Source: Paenibacillus radicis (ex Xue et al. 2023) (GTDB taxonomy: Bacteria > Bacillota > Bacilli > Paenibacillales > NBRC-103111). Taken from it: DNA of 64,000 nucleotides. The notes below the pieces were generated by a model. That model saw only the letters and a program-made list of their open reading frames with translations. It did not search any database and was not told where the DNA came from. Of the stretch, positions 41,460-50,771 are shown piece after piece. The stretch's first letter is position 1; each line of letters starts with the position of its first letter. Made by a program: the position numbers and the translations under genes. Location of the stretch: contig NZ_JANQBD010000003.1 in assembly GCF_024722015.1 (NCBI RefSeq), positions 310,001-374,000 on the forward strand. The letters run 5' to 3'.

Positions 41460-42464
41460 TTACAACTCGCTTCCATTACTAATTTCCGTTGAGATGCTTG
41501 TTACCAGGTCGTTCTGCAATGCAATCCTCGCTTGACGAACTGCATTTTTGATAGCTGTAGCATTGGATGAACCATGGCTCTTCAACAGCAAACCGTTAAT
41601 ACCTAGAAGCGGTGCCGCACCATGCTCCGTATAATCAAAGCTGCGACGAAACCGATTTAAACCAGGCTTCAACACCAGAGCAGCGAGCTTGGTCGCAAAG
41701 TTTCTTAGAAATTCTGTTTTTAACGTAGAAAAGATAACGGATGCCGCACCCTCTACAGACTTTAGCATAATATTACCAGCGAATCCATCGCATACGAGTA
41801 CATCACAGGGTCCTCTGAGTACATCGCGTGATTCCACATTGCCTATGAAATGAATGGGTGCTTGTTCCAACAGCGGATAGGCTGCTTTGGTCAATTCATT
41901 GCCCTTCATCGCTTCCGTACCTACATTCAACAGCCCGACTCTAGGCTTGGCTATGCCGTCAACTTTATTTCTATAAATGCTGCCCATTATAGCATATTGA
42001 AGCAGTTGCTCTGCAGTCGCGTCCATATTAGCGCCTAAATCCAGAGCCAGCATCCCTTTTCCATCCATGGAAGGAATCATGGGAGCAAGCGCCGGGCGGT
42101 CAATCCCTTTAATCCGGCCGACAACGAGCAAGCCCGTAGTCATCAATGCTCCAGTATTTCCTGCTGAAATCATCGCATCAGCTTCCCGATTATGTACCAT
42201 ACGCCCCGCCACTACCATGGAGGCGTCTTTCTTACGTCGGACTGCTTTTACCGGCTCATCGTCCGCTTCAATGATTTCAGCTGCATGGCGAATTTCCACA
42301 TTTTGAGGTTTCCCTCCAGCTTTATTTATGAGCGGCTCAATCTTTGACGCATCTCCAACCAGAATGACGGTTATGTCACCCCACTCCTTGGCTGCCTCCA
42401 ACGCACCAGTTACTACTACATCGGGAGCATTGTCCCCGCCCATTGCATCAATCGCTATCCGCAT
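41460..42464 (-). CDS. plsX: Phosphate acyltransferase PlsX
   Basis: 334 aa. [22 protein letters not shown] and [14 protein letters not shown] are diagnostic. It makes acyl-phosphate from acyl-ACP for phosphatidic acid synthesis. Its start overlaps the fapR end by 17 bases, so the two are coupled. Confidence 0.99.
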   Translation of the reverse strand: MRIAIDAMGGDNAPDVVVTGALEAAKEWGDITVILVGDASKIEPLINKAGGKPQNVEIRHAAEIIEADDEPVKAVRRKKDASMVVAGRMVHNREADAMISAGNTGALMTTGLLVVGRIKGIDRPALAPMIPSMDGKGMLALDLGANMDATAEQLLQYAIMGSIYRNKVDGIAKPRVGLLNVGTEAMKGNELTKAAYPLLEQAPIHFIGNVESRDVLRGPCDVLVCDGFAGNIMLKSVEGAASVIFSTLKTEFLRNFATKLAALVLKPGLNRFRRSFDYTEHGAAPLLGINGLLLKSHGSSNATAIKNAVRQARIALQNDLVTSISTEISNGSEL

Positions 42465-43068
42465 CAGGCTCTCCTCCCTCCGTACGTTCCTTCGCTGAGT
42501 GATAAATGATGAAATTCCCTTGAAAAACTACTTCCTCGCCTACGTAAGTGAAAACCTCTACCTTGGCTTTACCTTTTGTAATCGAGCGCACATAGGCTTT
42601 GGCAATACATTTCTCACCAAGCTTAACTGGCCTCACAAAACGGATATCCGCTGCCGCCGTCAATGCAATTTGATCATTAATTAGAGCGACAGCCAATGAA
42701 TTGGCTTGAGAAAAAACATGATGTCCGCGCGCAATCTTGGTTCTGGAAAATACATGCTCATTTTTAATTTCAAACATGGAGATCCCTGTCTTATCAAGCT
42801 GCAGATCGATAACGTCGCCTATCACCTCATGCAAAGGTAATGAGCGAACCTGATCATAGGATTGTTCTGCCATCAGCTTGATCCGTTCGCGCAGCTCGGG
42901 TATCCCGAGCTCCATCCTGTCTAATCGTATCGTCTGAATACTGACCTGAAACGTTCGCATCAATTCATCATCCGTTATAAAAGGATTCTCATCGATGGCT
43001 CCGGCCAGCTGCTGCTGACGCTGACGTTTAGGAAGGCGTTCGATATCAAACACCACCTTTATCATCAT
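42448..43068 (-). CDS. fapR: Fatty acid biosynthesis repressor FapR
   Basis: 206 aa. N-terminal helix-turn-helix ([34 protein letters not shown]) and C-terminal hot-dog domain that binds malonyl-CoA. It represses the fap regulon when malonyl-CoA is low. The extra N-terminal residues [10 protein letters not shown] are longer than B. subtilis FapR, so the true start is uncertain. It heads the plsX-fab operon and probably controls it from the site noted at 43071-43091. Confidence 0.96.
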   Translation of the reverse strand: MMIKVVFDIERLPKRQRQQQLAGAIDENPFITDDELMRTFQVSIQTIRLDRMELGIPELRERIKLMAEQSYDQVRSLPLHEVIGDVIDLQLDKTGISMFEIKNEHVFSRTKIARGHHVFSQANSLAVALINDQIALTAAADIRFVRPVKLGEKCIAKAYVRSITKGKAKVEVFTYVGEEVVFQGNFIIYHSAKERTEGGEPDADSD

Positions 43069-43070
43069 TC

Positions 43071-43091
43071 TTTAGTAGCCTTGCTAAAATA
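43071..43091. promoter_or_regulatory. Possible FapR operator upstream of fapR
   Basis: TTTAGTAGCCTTGCTAAAA is a near-palindrome similar to the FapR site (ATTAGTACCTGATACTAAT pattern), placed just before the fapR start. A perfect GTGATATCAC palindrome lies about 45 bases further upstream. Autoregulation is known for FapR; that this is the site is inferred. Confidence 0.4.
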
Positions 43092-43209
43092 AACGATTCT
43101 TAGTTTCATATCATTTATGTGATATCACTATATCTTATGACCAAGTAATAAGAGATAGTATAATGGATTGCTATAGAAAAGGGAAGTAAAATCATGCCTG
43201 AAAAGCGAT

Positions 43210-43246
43210 GAAAAAAATAGTACCTCACCCTAGGATGAAGTACTAT
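43210..43246 (-). terminator. Terminator after rpmF
   Basis: ATAGTAC-TCA-CC pairs with GG-TGA-GTACTAT on the minus strand, then TTTTTTT. It ends the yceD-rpmF unit, so fapR onward needs its own promoter in 43092-43200. Confidence 0.85.
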
Positions 43247-43265
43247 CGTTTTGGTTTGAGAGAAA

Positions 43266-43439
43266 TTATTGCTTAATGATCTCTCTTTTCTTGTACGATC
43301 CACACACTTTGCAAACGCGGTGAGCCAATTTCAATTCACCACAACTGTCACACTTCACCATGCCTGGTACTACCAATTTAAAGTGAGTACGGCGCTTGTC
43401 GCGACGTGTCTTGGATGTTCTTCTTTGAGGTACTGCCAT
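43266..43439 (-). CDS. rpmF: 50S ribosomal protein L32
   Basis: 57 aa from ATG 43439 ([20 protein letters not shown]). Zinc-binding Cys at 30, 33, 43 and 46 (CDSC, CKVC), so this is the zinc-dependent form. It follows yceD by 42 bases, a nearly universal pairing. Confidence 0.99.
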   Translation of the reverse strand: MAVPQRRTSKTRRDKRRTHFKLVVPGMVKCDSCGELKLAHRVCKVCGSYKKREIIKQ

Positions 43440-43481
43440 ATATCCCACCTCCTTCAACGAATTCATAACCTGTAAGAAAAC

Positions 43482-44027
43482 TTATTCTTTAAAAAAGTCC
43501 GCTAATCCGGCGAGCCTTGGATCCGTATTATCCTGCTTGCAGCCGCAAGCATGTTCATTACGGTTCGTTCCACACACCGGACATAATCCTTGGCAATCTT
43601 CACCGCACAGCGGTACTAACGGTAAAGCCAGCACAACATTTTCTAACACATAGGGAAGCAATTCTATCTTCTCATCCTTGACGTAATGAATCTCTTCATT
43701 TTCATGATAATCATCTTCATGATATTCAAATTCATCATCGTCATCCGGTTTCGACTCATCTGCAGCTCGGGCAAACGTTTCGTGAAAAGGAATCTCGAGC
43801 TTTTGCTTTACCGGAACCAAACATCGGGAACAAGGCTGCTCCACATCGATGCTCAATTCTCCAGTTACCTCAGCCACTTCACCTTGATATTGCGCATGCA
43901 GCTTAACATGCAGCGGACCAAAGCCCAGTAAATCGTTGCGTTGCATAAAAACACCGGTCAAATCGACGACTTCATCAATATGTACCGTGTCAGCTTTTTG
44001 TGCCAACTCTCTTAAACGAATGAACAT
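43482..44027 (-). CDS. YceD family (DUF177) protein
   Basis: 181 aa from ATG 44027 (MFIRLRELAQKADTVHI) with GGGGTGAT upstream. CSRCLVP in the middle and a Cys-rich end (CGEDCQGLCPVCGTNRNEHACGC) look zinc-binding. An acidic, Asp/Glu/His-rich linker lies between. YceD is linked to rRNA accumulation in other bacteria and always neighbours rpmF. Confidence 0.95.
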   Translation of the reverse strand: MFIRLRELAQKADTVHIDEVVDLTGVFMQRNDLLGFGPLHVKLHAQYQGEVAEVTGELSIDVEQPCSRCLVPVKQKLEIPFHETFARAADESKPDDDDEFEYHEDDYHENEEIHYVKDEKIELLPYVLENVVLALPLVPLCGEDCQGLCPVCGTNRNEHACGCKQDNTDPRLAGLADFFKE

Positions 44028-44156
44028 GAGTATCACCCCAAACAAACAAAGATTATTATAGCGATAATCCTTATATTTTGTCAAGATTTTCAGATCATGC
44101 TATAGTGAAAATTATTCAGTTCTAACTTAACCTTAGGCTGCGGAAGGAGACAAAAA

Positions 44157-45395
44157 ATGAAAACCGTCGGTTTGATTGTTGAATACAACCCTTTACATAA
44201 CGGTCACTATTATCATTTCCAACAGTCCAAAAAAAGCTCGGGCGCTGATGCTGTCATTGCCATAATGAGCGGTCATTTCCTGCAGCGAGGTGAACCGGCA
44301 ATGGTTGGCAAATGGGCGCGGACCGAAATGGCCCTGCGTATGGGTGTTGATCTCGTAATCGAGCTGCCTGTTGCTTATTCCACCCAACCCGCTGAATGGT
44401 TTGCTTATGGAGCTGTGTCCGCGCTTGATGCGACAGGTGTCGTTGACAGTCTCTGCTTCGGCAGCGAGGGCGGCGACATTGCCTCTCTGAACGCTGTATC
44501 CGCAGTTATGCACGAAGAATCGGCTGCCTTCCACTCCTTGCTTCAGCAGGAGCTTAAAACAGGCCTATCTTATCCAGCCGCTTACGGAAAAGCAGTTGCC
44601 ACTTATATACCCGGAATTGACGCTGCTGAGCTTGCCAAGCCTAACAACACACTGGGACTGCATTATTTGATCGCATTACGCAGGCTGCAAAGCCGAATAG
44701 AGCCACTCACCATTACTCGACAAAAGGCAGAGTATAACCAACAGGATATTACGGATGCTGTCATTGCCAGCGCTACCGCACTGCGGCACATCCTGTTCGA
44801 GAAAAAGATGCTGGAGGAGATCGCCTCATTCGTGCCTGAGGGCACCATGAGTGTCCTCAGGCACGAATGGGAAGCAGGAAGAGCTCCTGTCAGCTGGGAG
44901 CACTATGCTAAGCCTCTTCTGCTACAGCTGCTGCATCACAGTCCTGCCCAGCTTTCTACGTTTCATGAGGTCACCGAAGGGCTTGAGTACCGTATCAAGC
45001 AGGCACTGCCTGAATTATTCGGCTCAACCGACCTGGTAGAAAAGCTGGTAGCGCTTCTTAAAACAAAACGCTATACACGCACCAAGCTACAGCGAATGCT
45101 TCTTCGTATCCTACTTAATCACACGAAAGAGCAGCTATCCCCGAGTGTTCTCGCGCAAGGCGTTCCCTACTTGCGTGTACTCGGCTTTAGCAATAAGGGA
45201 CAAGATCTGCTAAAAAAGATGAAAACAACAGCCCGTGTTCCAATAATAACTAAAGTAGCTTCAATAACCAACCCCTCTCCACTCTTGGCGTTGGATATTC
45301 AAGCCACATCCATTTATGCACTTGCCTATGCATCCGCTTCTAAACAAGATTTTTTTCGCGATTATTATGAGCCGCCGGTTCGAATAGAACGGTAG
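44157..45395 (+). CDS. tmcAL: tRNA(Met) cytidine acetate ligase TmcAL (YlbM)
   Basis: 412 aa. The nucleotidyltransferase HxGH motif is HNGH at 14-17 in MKTVGLIVEYNPLHNGHYYHF; SGHFLQRGEPA follows. It makes N4-acetylcytidine at the wobble base of elongator tRNA-Met using acetate and ATP. It diverges from yceD, as in B. subtilis. Confidence 0.97.
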   Translation: MKTVGLIVEYNPLHNGHYYHFQQSKKSSGADAVIAIMSGHFLQRGEPAMVGKWARTEMALRMGVDLVIELPVAYSTQPAEWFAYGAVSALDATGVVDSLCFGSEGGDIASLNAVSAVMHEESAAFHSLLQQELKTGLSYPAAYGKAVATYIPGIDAAELAKPNNTLGLHYLIALRRLQSRIEPLTITRQKAEYNQQDITDAVIASATALRHILFEKKMLEEIASFVPEGTMSVLRHEWEAGRAPVSWEHYAKPLLLQLLHHSPAQLSTFHEVTEGLEYRIKQALPELFGSTDLVEKLVALLKTKRYTRTKLQRMLLRILLNHTKEQLSPSVLAQGVPYLRVLGFSNKGQDLLKKMKTTARVPIITKVASITNPSPLLALDIQATSIYALAYASASKQDFFRDYYEPPVRIER

Positions 45396-45467
45396 CAAGT
45401 GGCAGCTCCAGTACAATCAACTGCACATCAGTAAAAGCTTCAAGTTACACAGAAATGGTTAGGGCAT

Positions 45468-46574
45468 TTAACCCGCTTTAACAGGCTTCTCAGGCAATGT
45501 TTTCAAATACTGCAGAGCATCGTCCATATTGCCGACTGGCACTATTTTCATAGTTGTGTTAATATCCTTTGCTCGTTTTACCGCATCTGAATAATTAGGG
45601 ATTTTTTCCCCTTTGGGGGAAGTATAATCCTTTGGTGCAAAAAATATTTCCGCACCCGCCTGATCGGCAGCTATTATTTTATGCTGAATGCCACCAATTA
45701 CTCCTACGTTGCCTTTATCATCAATGGTTCCAGTACCTGCAATTTTATAACCTTTTGAAATATCATCGACACTTAGTCGATTGACAATTTCCAGGGAGAA
45801 CATTAGACCAGCAGAAGGCCCACCGATTTCACCAGCCTTGATGGTGACCTGCTTGTCCCCGTTATTGGCCTTTACACTTTGTACATTAGCAGGAACAACA
45901 CCTAATCCAACACGTCGATCCTCTTCTTTTACAGGGGCAGCTCCTTTCTCAAGAGGAAGCTGAGCCAGCTTGATCTGAGCCGTTCGGGTAACGTTTTTTC
46001 GTTTGTAGGCAATCGTTACCGTGTCACCTGCCTTCTTACCCTTTAGCTGCTTCTGCAGATCCTCGCTTAGTTGGATTGGGTTATCATCCACCTTTACAAT
46101 ATAATCGCCTGCTACCAATATCTCCGCCGCGGGAAAATCCTTATAAATCTGCATGATTACAACACCGTCATTGCTAATATGATAAGGTATCCCCAGCATA
46201 TGATAAGCCGCTTGAATAGCGCTGGATTGTGAAGTCAGCATACTTACTTCCTGACGTTGCGTATATTCTTGCTCCGATTCGTTATCTCTCAGCAGCTCTG
46301 TTTTTCTGCGCAGTTCATCATACGGATGAACGAATGACATTAAATATCCAAACACAGAAGCATCACTAACCCGAACCGTTGTAAGCATGAAGGCTCCACG
46401 TTTCTCTGATCCATTCGGCTTGGTATGCACCATCGGTTGAATCGTTTCAGCAGTGCCTGCTGAAAATATAAACAACGGCAAAGGCATAAAATAAACGCCG
46501 TATACCAATGCAATTGCGATAAATACAGATACAATAATCCTTGAAGCGCGTTTCATTTCTCTTGCTTCTCCCAT
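45468..46574 (-). CDS. ylbL: PDZ-domain Lon-like membrane protease YlbL (SepM family)
   Basis: 368 aa. One N-terminal transmembrane segment (about 11-35), a PDZ domain (about 115-205) and a Lon-type protease domain with catalytic Ser in GEIGGPSAGLMFSLE and Lys in GVIGGIQHKI. Homologues act in the DNA damage checkpoint (YlbL degrades YneA in B. subtilis) or process peptide pheromones. ATG 46574 is preferred for its GAGGGGG site; ATG 46556 is possible. Confidence 0.95.
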   Translation of the reverse strand: MGEAREMKRASRIIVSVFIAIALVYGVYFMPLPLFIFSAGTAETIQPMVHTKPNGSEKRGAFMLTTVRVSDASVFGYLMSFVHPYDELRRKTELLRDNESEQEYTQRQEVSMLTSQSSAIQAAYHMLGIPYHISNDGVVIMQIYKDFPAAEILVAGDYIVKVDDNPIQLSEDLQKQLKGKKAGDTVTIAYKRKNVTRTAQIKLAQLPLEKGAAPVKEEDRRVGLGVVPANVQSVKANNGDKQVTIKAGEIGGPSAGLMFSLEIVNRLSVDDISKGYKIAGTGTIDDKGNVGVIGGIQHKIIAADQAGAEIFFAPKDYTSPKGEKIPNYSDAVKRAKDINTTMKIVPVGNMDDALQYLKTLPEKPVKAG

Positions 46575-46707
46575 TTAAATTCCCCCTCAACCGCTTGTGC
46601 TGCTTATCAGTGCTGGGATTGCCCGCATGGTTGATTCCCAAGGCTAGGTCTAAACTATTCCGACAAAGCGTAAACATGTACCATCCTGTCATACGGAGTT
46701 GGTCTTC

Positions 46708-48012
46708 ATGGTACGCTTAAGAATGATGTCCTCTGGGCGCTTAACCACCCTGCTGTTAGGTTGCCTGGCTTTACTGCTTGTGATATGTATCATAGTATTC
46801 CCTGATCAAGCGTTCCAATCATCGCTGCAGGGGTTGTCCATCTGGTGGAAACTGGTTTTCCCCGCCCTGCTTCCGTTTCTGATTATTACCGAAATCCTTA
46901 GCGGAATGGGCATATTGCACGGACTAGGCGCTCTTCTGGAGCCGCTTTTGCGCCTTCTGTTCAAACTGCCAGGAATTGGCGGTTGGGCTATCGCCACAGG
47001 CTTGACCGCGGGGGCACCAAGCGGCGTCATCGCCGTAGGCGGACTCCGGCGTGACAAGCTCGTTACGAGAGATGAAGCAGAGCGTTTGCTGACATTGAGT
47101 CATGTACTCAGCCCTGTCTTTCTGATTACGGTTGTCGGAGTCGGTTTTTTGCAAAACGCAAAAGCTGGACTTGTATTGGCTATACTTCACTATGGCTCCG
47201 TTATTTTAATTGCAGTTTTTCAAAGGCTTACATTTGTCCGAACCATTGCTGAGCCCGAAGTTGTTACCAACCGCCGCGCAGAAGCACGATCACAGCCACG
47301 TAAAGGATTATTCAATAAAAGCATTTCAGATCTTCAGAGAGCGCAAGCTGCAGACGGACGGACTTTTGGCAAGCTGCTTGGCGATTCCGTTGTGCACTCC
47401 GTACAGCACCTGATGGCTGTAGGGGGTCTAATTATGATATTTTCTGTACTCATCCACGCTATTTCCTTAAGCCAAATAATCCCGTATGTAAGTATGCTGT
47501 TTTCCAACTTAGGACTCGACTCTGCTTCTGATGTGGAACAATTGTTGTCTTCGGTCATGCCGGGTTTATTCGAAGCCCACTTAGGAGCTTATACAATGGG
47601 TCAAAACCTGCTTTTTTCTGATCCTTGGCAATATGCCGTTTTAAGCGCGTTGTTCGCTTGGGGTGGACTTTCCACCCATGCTCAAGTTAAAAGCTTTACG
47701 ATCGGCACAGACATTCGTTACTCTGCATTTTTACGTACACGTCTGCTGCATTCTGTCGTTGCCTTTATCTCAACAGGTACACTTTGGCATCCGATAGCTA
47801 GCTGGATCGAACAATCAACCTCGCCGGTCTTTTTATCGGTTACAGCTGAGGCCTCGAATAGCGTAAACATCCACAATCTCAACATGTGGCCACTGGTCAG
47901 TCCGATGATGGTATGGTTTAGCTGCATTGTAATCATTATGTTGTTCTTATCAGTATTTACAGCATTTGTTTTATCTCATAGCGATCTTAAACCGCACAAA
48001 AATAAGCGCTAG
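46708..48012 (+). CDS. ylbJ: Sporulation integral membrane protein YlbJ
   Basis: About 434 aa from ATG 46708. Eight or more hydrophobic segments with the Gate/nucleoside-recognition pattern (GGWAIATGLTAGAPSGVIAVGGLRR, then LFEAHLGAYTMG). YlbJ is made under mother-cell control and is needed for heat-resistant spores. It diverges from ylbL and converges on coaD. Confidence 0.93.
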   Translation: MVRLRMMSSGRLTTLLLGCLALLLVICIIVFPDQAFQSSLQGLSIWWKLVFPALLPFLIITEILSGMGILHGLGALLEPLLRLLFKLPGIGGWAIATGLTAGAPSGVIAVGGLRRDKLVTRDEAERLLTLSHVLSPVFLITVVGVGFLQNAKAGLVLAILHYGSVILIAVFQRLTFVRTIAEPEVVTNRRAEARSQPRKGLFNKSISDLQRAQAADGRTFGKLLGDSVVHSVQHLMAVGGLIMIFSVLIHAISLSQIIPYVSMLFSNLGLDSASDVEQLLSSVMPGLFEAHLGAYTMGQNLLFSDPWQYAVLSALFAWGGLSTHAQVKSFTIGTDIRYSAFLRTRLLHSVVAFISTGTLWHPIASWIEQSTSPVFLSVTAEASNSVNIHNLNMWPLVSPMMVWFSCIVIIMLFLSVFTAFVLSHSDLKPHKNKR

Positions 48013-48023
48013 TCAGCCAGCTG

Positions 48024-48560
<537 letters not shown>

Positions 48561-49121
48561 CTAGTCTTGTACTCTGTTTTTGTAAATCGTAACCGCTGTG
48601 TCACCATACTCTGCTCTTCGAACCCATTTTAGTCGTCCGATAGGCTCTTCGTATACATCCGCGGCGTCATGCTCCATTACAATGGTCGCACCCTCATTCA
48701 GCATATTTGCCTGGTCAAGCTGCTCAATTAAGTCTTGGACCACCTTCAAGCGGTAAGGCGGATCCAGAAAAACGAGATCGAATTTCGCCTCTCTTTTGAT
48801 TAGAGCTTTTATTGCCCTAAGTGCATCGTTACGGTAAATCTCTGCCTGCTCCTTAAACCCTGATACATCCAAGTTGTGTCGAATGGTATCGATGCTTTTC
48901 TTGTCGATATCCGTCAGCACAGCCCGCTCCATCCCTCTACTGAGCGCTTCTATACTCAATCCGCCGGTTCCGGCGAACAAATCCAGCACATGCCCTCCAT
49001 CAAAATAAGGGCCGATCATGCTAAAAATCGCCTCCTTAACCTTATCGGTTGTTGGACGCGTCCCTGTACCGGGTACAGCCTTCAACGGCCTCCCCTTAGC
49101 ACTACCTGAAATAACTCTCAT
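48561..49121 (-). CDS. rsmD: 16S rRNA (guanine966-N2)-methyltransferase RsmD
   Basis: 186 aa from ATG 49121 (MRVISGSAKGRPLKAVPG) with AAGGTGG upstream. Motifs: VLDLFAGTGGLSIEALSRG (SAM binding) and LVFLDPPYRL (DPPY catalytic). It methylates 16S rRNA in the 30S head. It is the ylbH orthologue and the last core gene before the accessory region. Confidence 0.97.
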   Translation of the reverse strand: MRVISGSAKGRPLKAVPGTGTRPTTDKVKEAIFSMIGPYFDGGHVLDLFAGTGGLSIEALSRGMERAVLTDIDKKSIDTIRHNLDVSGFKEQAEIYRNDALRAIKALIKREAKFDLVFLDPPYRLKVVQDLIEQLDQANMLNEGATIVMEHDAADVYEEPIGRLKWVRRAEYGDTAVTIYKNRVQD

Positions 49122-49152
49122 GCGTTTCCACCTTCTACTGGATAGTAATACT

Positions 49153-49182
49153 ATCGTACCATAAACGGAAAGTTTTGCACAA
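49153..49182 (-). promoter_or_regulatory. Promoter of rsmD-coaD
   Basis: TTGTGC (49177-49182) and TACGAT (49153-49158) are separated by 18 bases on the minus strand and lie about 35 bases upstream of the rsmD start. This is a fair SigA promoter and places the start of transcription after the divergent CsfG-like gene. Confidence 0.6.
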
Positions 49183-49199
49183 AACTTTGTCACATTCAT

Positions 49200-49230
49200 G
49201 TATACTTTCCTAAAAATGTGTTCATCCTTA
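49200..49230 (+). promoter_or_regulatory. SigG-type promoter of the CsfG-like RNA
   Basis: GTATA at 49200-49204 and CATCCTTA at 49223-49230, 18 bases apart, resemble the SigG pattern (GyATA and CATnnTA). It would place the first base near 49236, just at the first hairpin. Forespore expression is inferred. Confidence 0.5.
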
Positions 49231-49235
49231 TAGTA

Positions 49236-49350
49236 TCGACATCCGAAAATGTCGTAGACAACCGCGGAGAAGACTTACGTTCCCCATAAGTTCTTCGTCC
49301 GGTTTCTCCTCTCCCATGAAGGGCACTCGAAAGAGTGCCCGAATTTATTT
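49236..49350 (+). ncRNA. csfG: CsfG-like sporulation small RNA
   Basis: About 115 nt. Hairpin 1: CGACAT-CCGAAA-ATGTCG (49237-49254). Hairpin 2: AACCG and CGGAGAAGACTTA pairing with TAAGTTCTTC and CGGTT (49260-49304). Then a pyrimidine-rich stretch TTTCTCCTCTCCC and a terminator GGGCACTC-GAAA-GAGTGCCC followed by a T/A-rich tail. The GAAA loop and the tail set the plus strand. CsfG, known from the region upstream of ylbH (rsmD) in endospore formers, has two stems with a pyrimidine-rich linker; position and layout match. Its target is unknown. Confidence 0.75.
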
Positions 49351-49783
49351 ATTTCACACTTCCTTTAAAACCCTTTGTTATCAAGGCTTTATGCTTGTTT
49401 CTCGAATTTGTATCCGAACTATTTTAATAATATTTTCATTACTTGATCACGGGTTGATCACAGAAATATTTAGATAGTATCAGATTACTTCCTAATAATA
49501 TGTACTAATTTTAACACAAGCAAAAGCCCTAGAGCTTGCTCAAGGACTTTGTACTTTCATGAACATCCACTCGATTGATCGCCGATCTATTGAATGTGCA
49601 CTTATCCGTGCGTGAATCCAGTTTCAGTGATCAACCCCATACTGGCCCGGACGGTCAGGGTATTTAATAGTAGATATACATTTTCATCTTAAGCGTTCGG
49701 ATCTTTATTAGTCCAAGGACCTCCATCGTGGGAGTTCTTCTTCCATTCTTGAAACACACAACACCATCGTGTGGTTCGACTTT
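49351..49783. other. Spacer at the core/accessory boundary
   Basis: About 430 bases without a supported gene. A direct repeat TTGATCACGGGTTGATCAC lies at about 49444-49462, and a weak hairpin around AAAGTCC...GGGCTTTT at 49512-49551. This is where the character of the sequence changes from compact core genes to sparse accessory DNA. No recognisable attachment site or tRNA was seen. Confidence 0.4.
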
Positions 49784-50137
49784 TCAATATCCTGGAGTAT
49801 CTAACTCAACCTTCAACACATCCTTGAAATCAATCAACTCCCAGTCTGCCCCTATATCCACCTTAATGAGATGTGTCCTCGGATTTATCCAATCTACAAC
49901 CCCATTAATCTGTCTGTTACCGTATTCCTTAAACACTATTATGCTGGCTCTGAGTGTATGCAGCATTGATGATCTTAGTCTGCCATACAATTCCTGCTGC
50001 TCCTCTTCAGTCAATTCAGGCTTGGTCTGTTTAATCTTCTGCTCGTTGTGTAAATTAATCCTGTCTTTGTGTTCCGGCAACATCATACGGCTACTCTCCC
50101 ACCTTCCGTTTTCTTCAAGCTTTTTCCCCATTCCCAC
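49784..50137 (-). CDS. yolD: YolD-like protein
   Basis: About 117 aa from GTG 50137, six bases after GGAGG; an ATG at 50143 overlaps the previous stop as ATGA but sits directly on the ribosome site. The conserved YolD pattern is NGRWESSRMMLPEHKDRI near the N-terminus. YolD proteins accompany UvrX/ImuB-like Y-family polymerases in LexA-controlled operons. No polymerase is present downstream here, so this is an orphan accessory gene. Translation is coupled to the frameshifted gene upstream. Confidence 0.85.
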   Translation of the reverse strand: MGMGKKLEENGRWESSRMMLPEHKDRINLHNEQKIKQTKPELTEEEQQELYGRLRSSMLHTLRASIIVFKEYGNRQINGVVDWINPRTHLIKVDIGADWELIDFKDVLKVELDTPGY

Positions 50138-50139
50138 TG

Positions 50140-50524
50140 TCATCCTCCATTTAATTTAATGCCCCAGTAATGGCTACCTTTTTCTAGGATTTCCGTTCTA
50201 ACCTTCTCCCACTGGAGCAAAAGATTATGATCGTAGCCGCGGCATTTGAACCTTGCCTGTATCCCTTCGGCTGCGCGAACTTCTTCAATAATCTTAATAC
50301 CTTGCTTACGCAGCTCTGCCCTTCAATTCCATTAACTCGGAGTGAGCACTGTCCTGCGCCTTGCCAAGACTCATAACATAAAGAATATTTAGTTTCAGTT
50401 TAACTTGATTCATCTGATTAATATCACGCTGAAGCACATAAAGCATGACAGGTAAGATAATCCCCATCTTAACGAGTTGAAGTACACCAGGTGTAAGTAA
50501 TGGTGCTTTTTTCGCTTGGATCAC
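50140..50524 (-). pseudogene. SOS-cassette small gene upstream of yolD, frameshifted
   Basis: From GTG 50524 the first frame gives MIQAKKAPLLTPGVLQLVKM and stops at 50306 after ELMELKGRAA. Removing one G from GGG near 50318 restores a continuous frame, ELMELKAELRKQGIKIIEE then ARFKCRGYDHNLLLQW, ending at TGA 50140, which overlaps yolD as ATGA. Total length 385 bases is 128 codons plus one. I recall similar unnamed proteins next to yolD in Paenibacillus, function unknown. A LexA-box promoter precedes it. A truncated paralogue is at 58613-58790. Confidence 0.75.
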
Positions 50525-50569
50525 CGAACACCGCCTCCAAAAATAAGAACATGTGTTTGTATATTACCC

Positions 50570-50598
50570 ATAATAGCGAACGCGCATTCGTATTTCAA
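50570..50598 (-). promoter_or_regulatory. LexA-box promoter of the yolD cassette
   Basis: TTGAAA (50593-50598), 17 bases, TATTAT (50570-50575) on the minus strand. The spacer contains CGAATGCGCGTTCG (50577-50590), matching the Gram-positive LexA box CGAACnnnnGTTCG with one mismatch. Repressor binding here would block RNA polymerase, so the cassette is very likely SOS-induced. Confidence 0.85.
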
Positions 50599-50615
50599 AA
50601 GGAAATTTTTGCAAT

Positions 50616-50646
50616 CAAAAAGCCCCGGTATTTATTCACCGGAGCT
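50616..50646 (-). terminator. Terminator upstream of the yolD cassette
   Basis: AGCTCCGGT pairs with ACCGGGGCT on the minus strand with TTTTT after it. It ends transcription from the gene at 50772-51644 or from a small fragment (about 50646-50750, ending ERDKESSGE) that lacks a start codon. Confidence 0.8.
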
Positions 50647-50771
50647 CTCCTTATCACGTTCAATCTTCTTCATAGTGGAAGAGTAAGCCGAAAAACATTC
50701 AAAAGCACATGTCGTTAAATCTCCAGTAGCGCTTATTGCTTCGGAAATTCAATTGGTTGTTTAGCACTTTT

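Noticed and set aside
49351..49783. Prophage attachment site at the accessory boundary
   Set aside because: The TTGATCAC direct repeat is local, and no matching copy, integrase or tRNA target was found at the other end.
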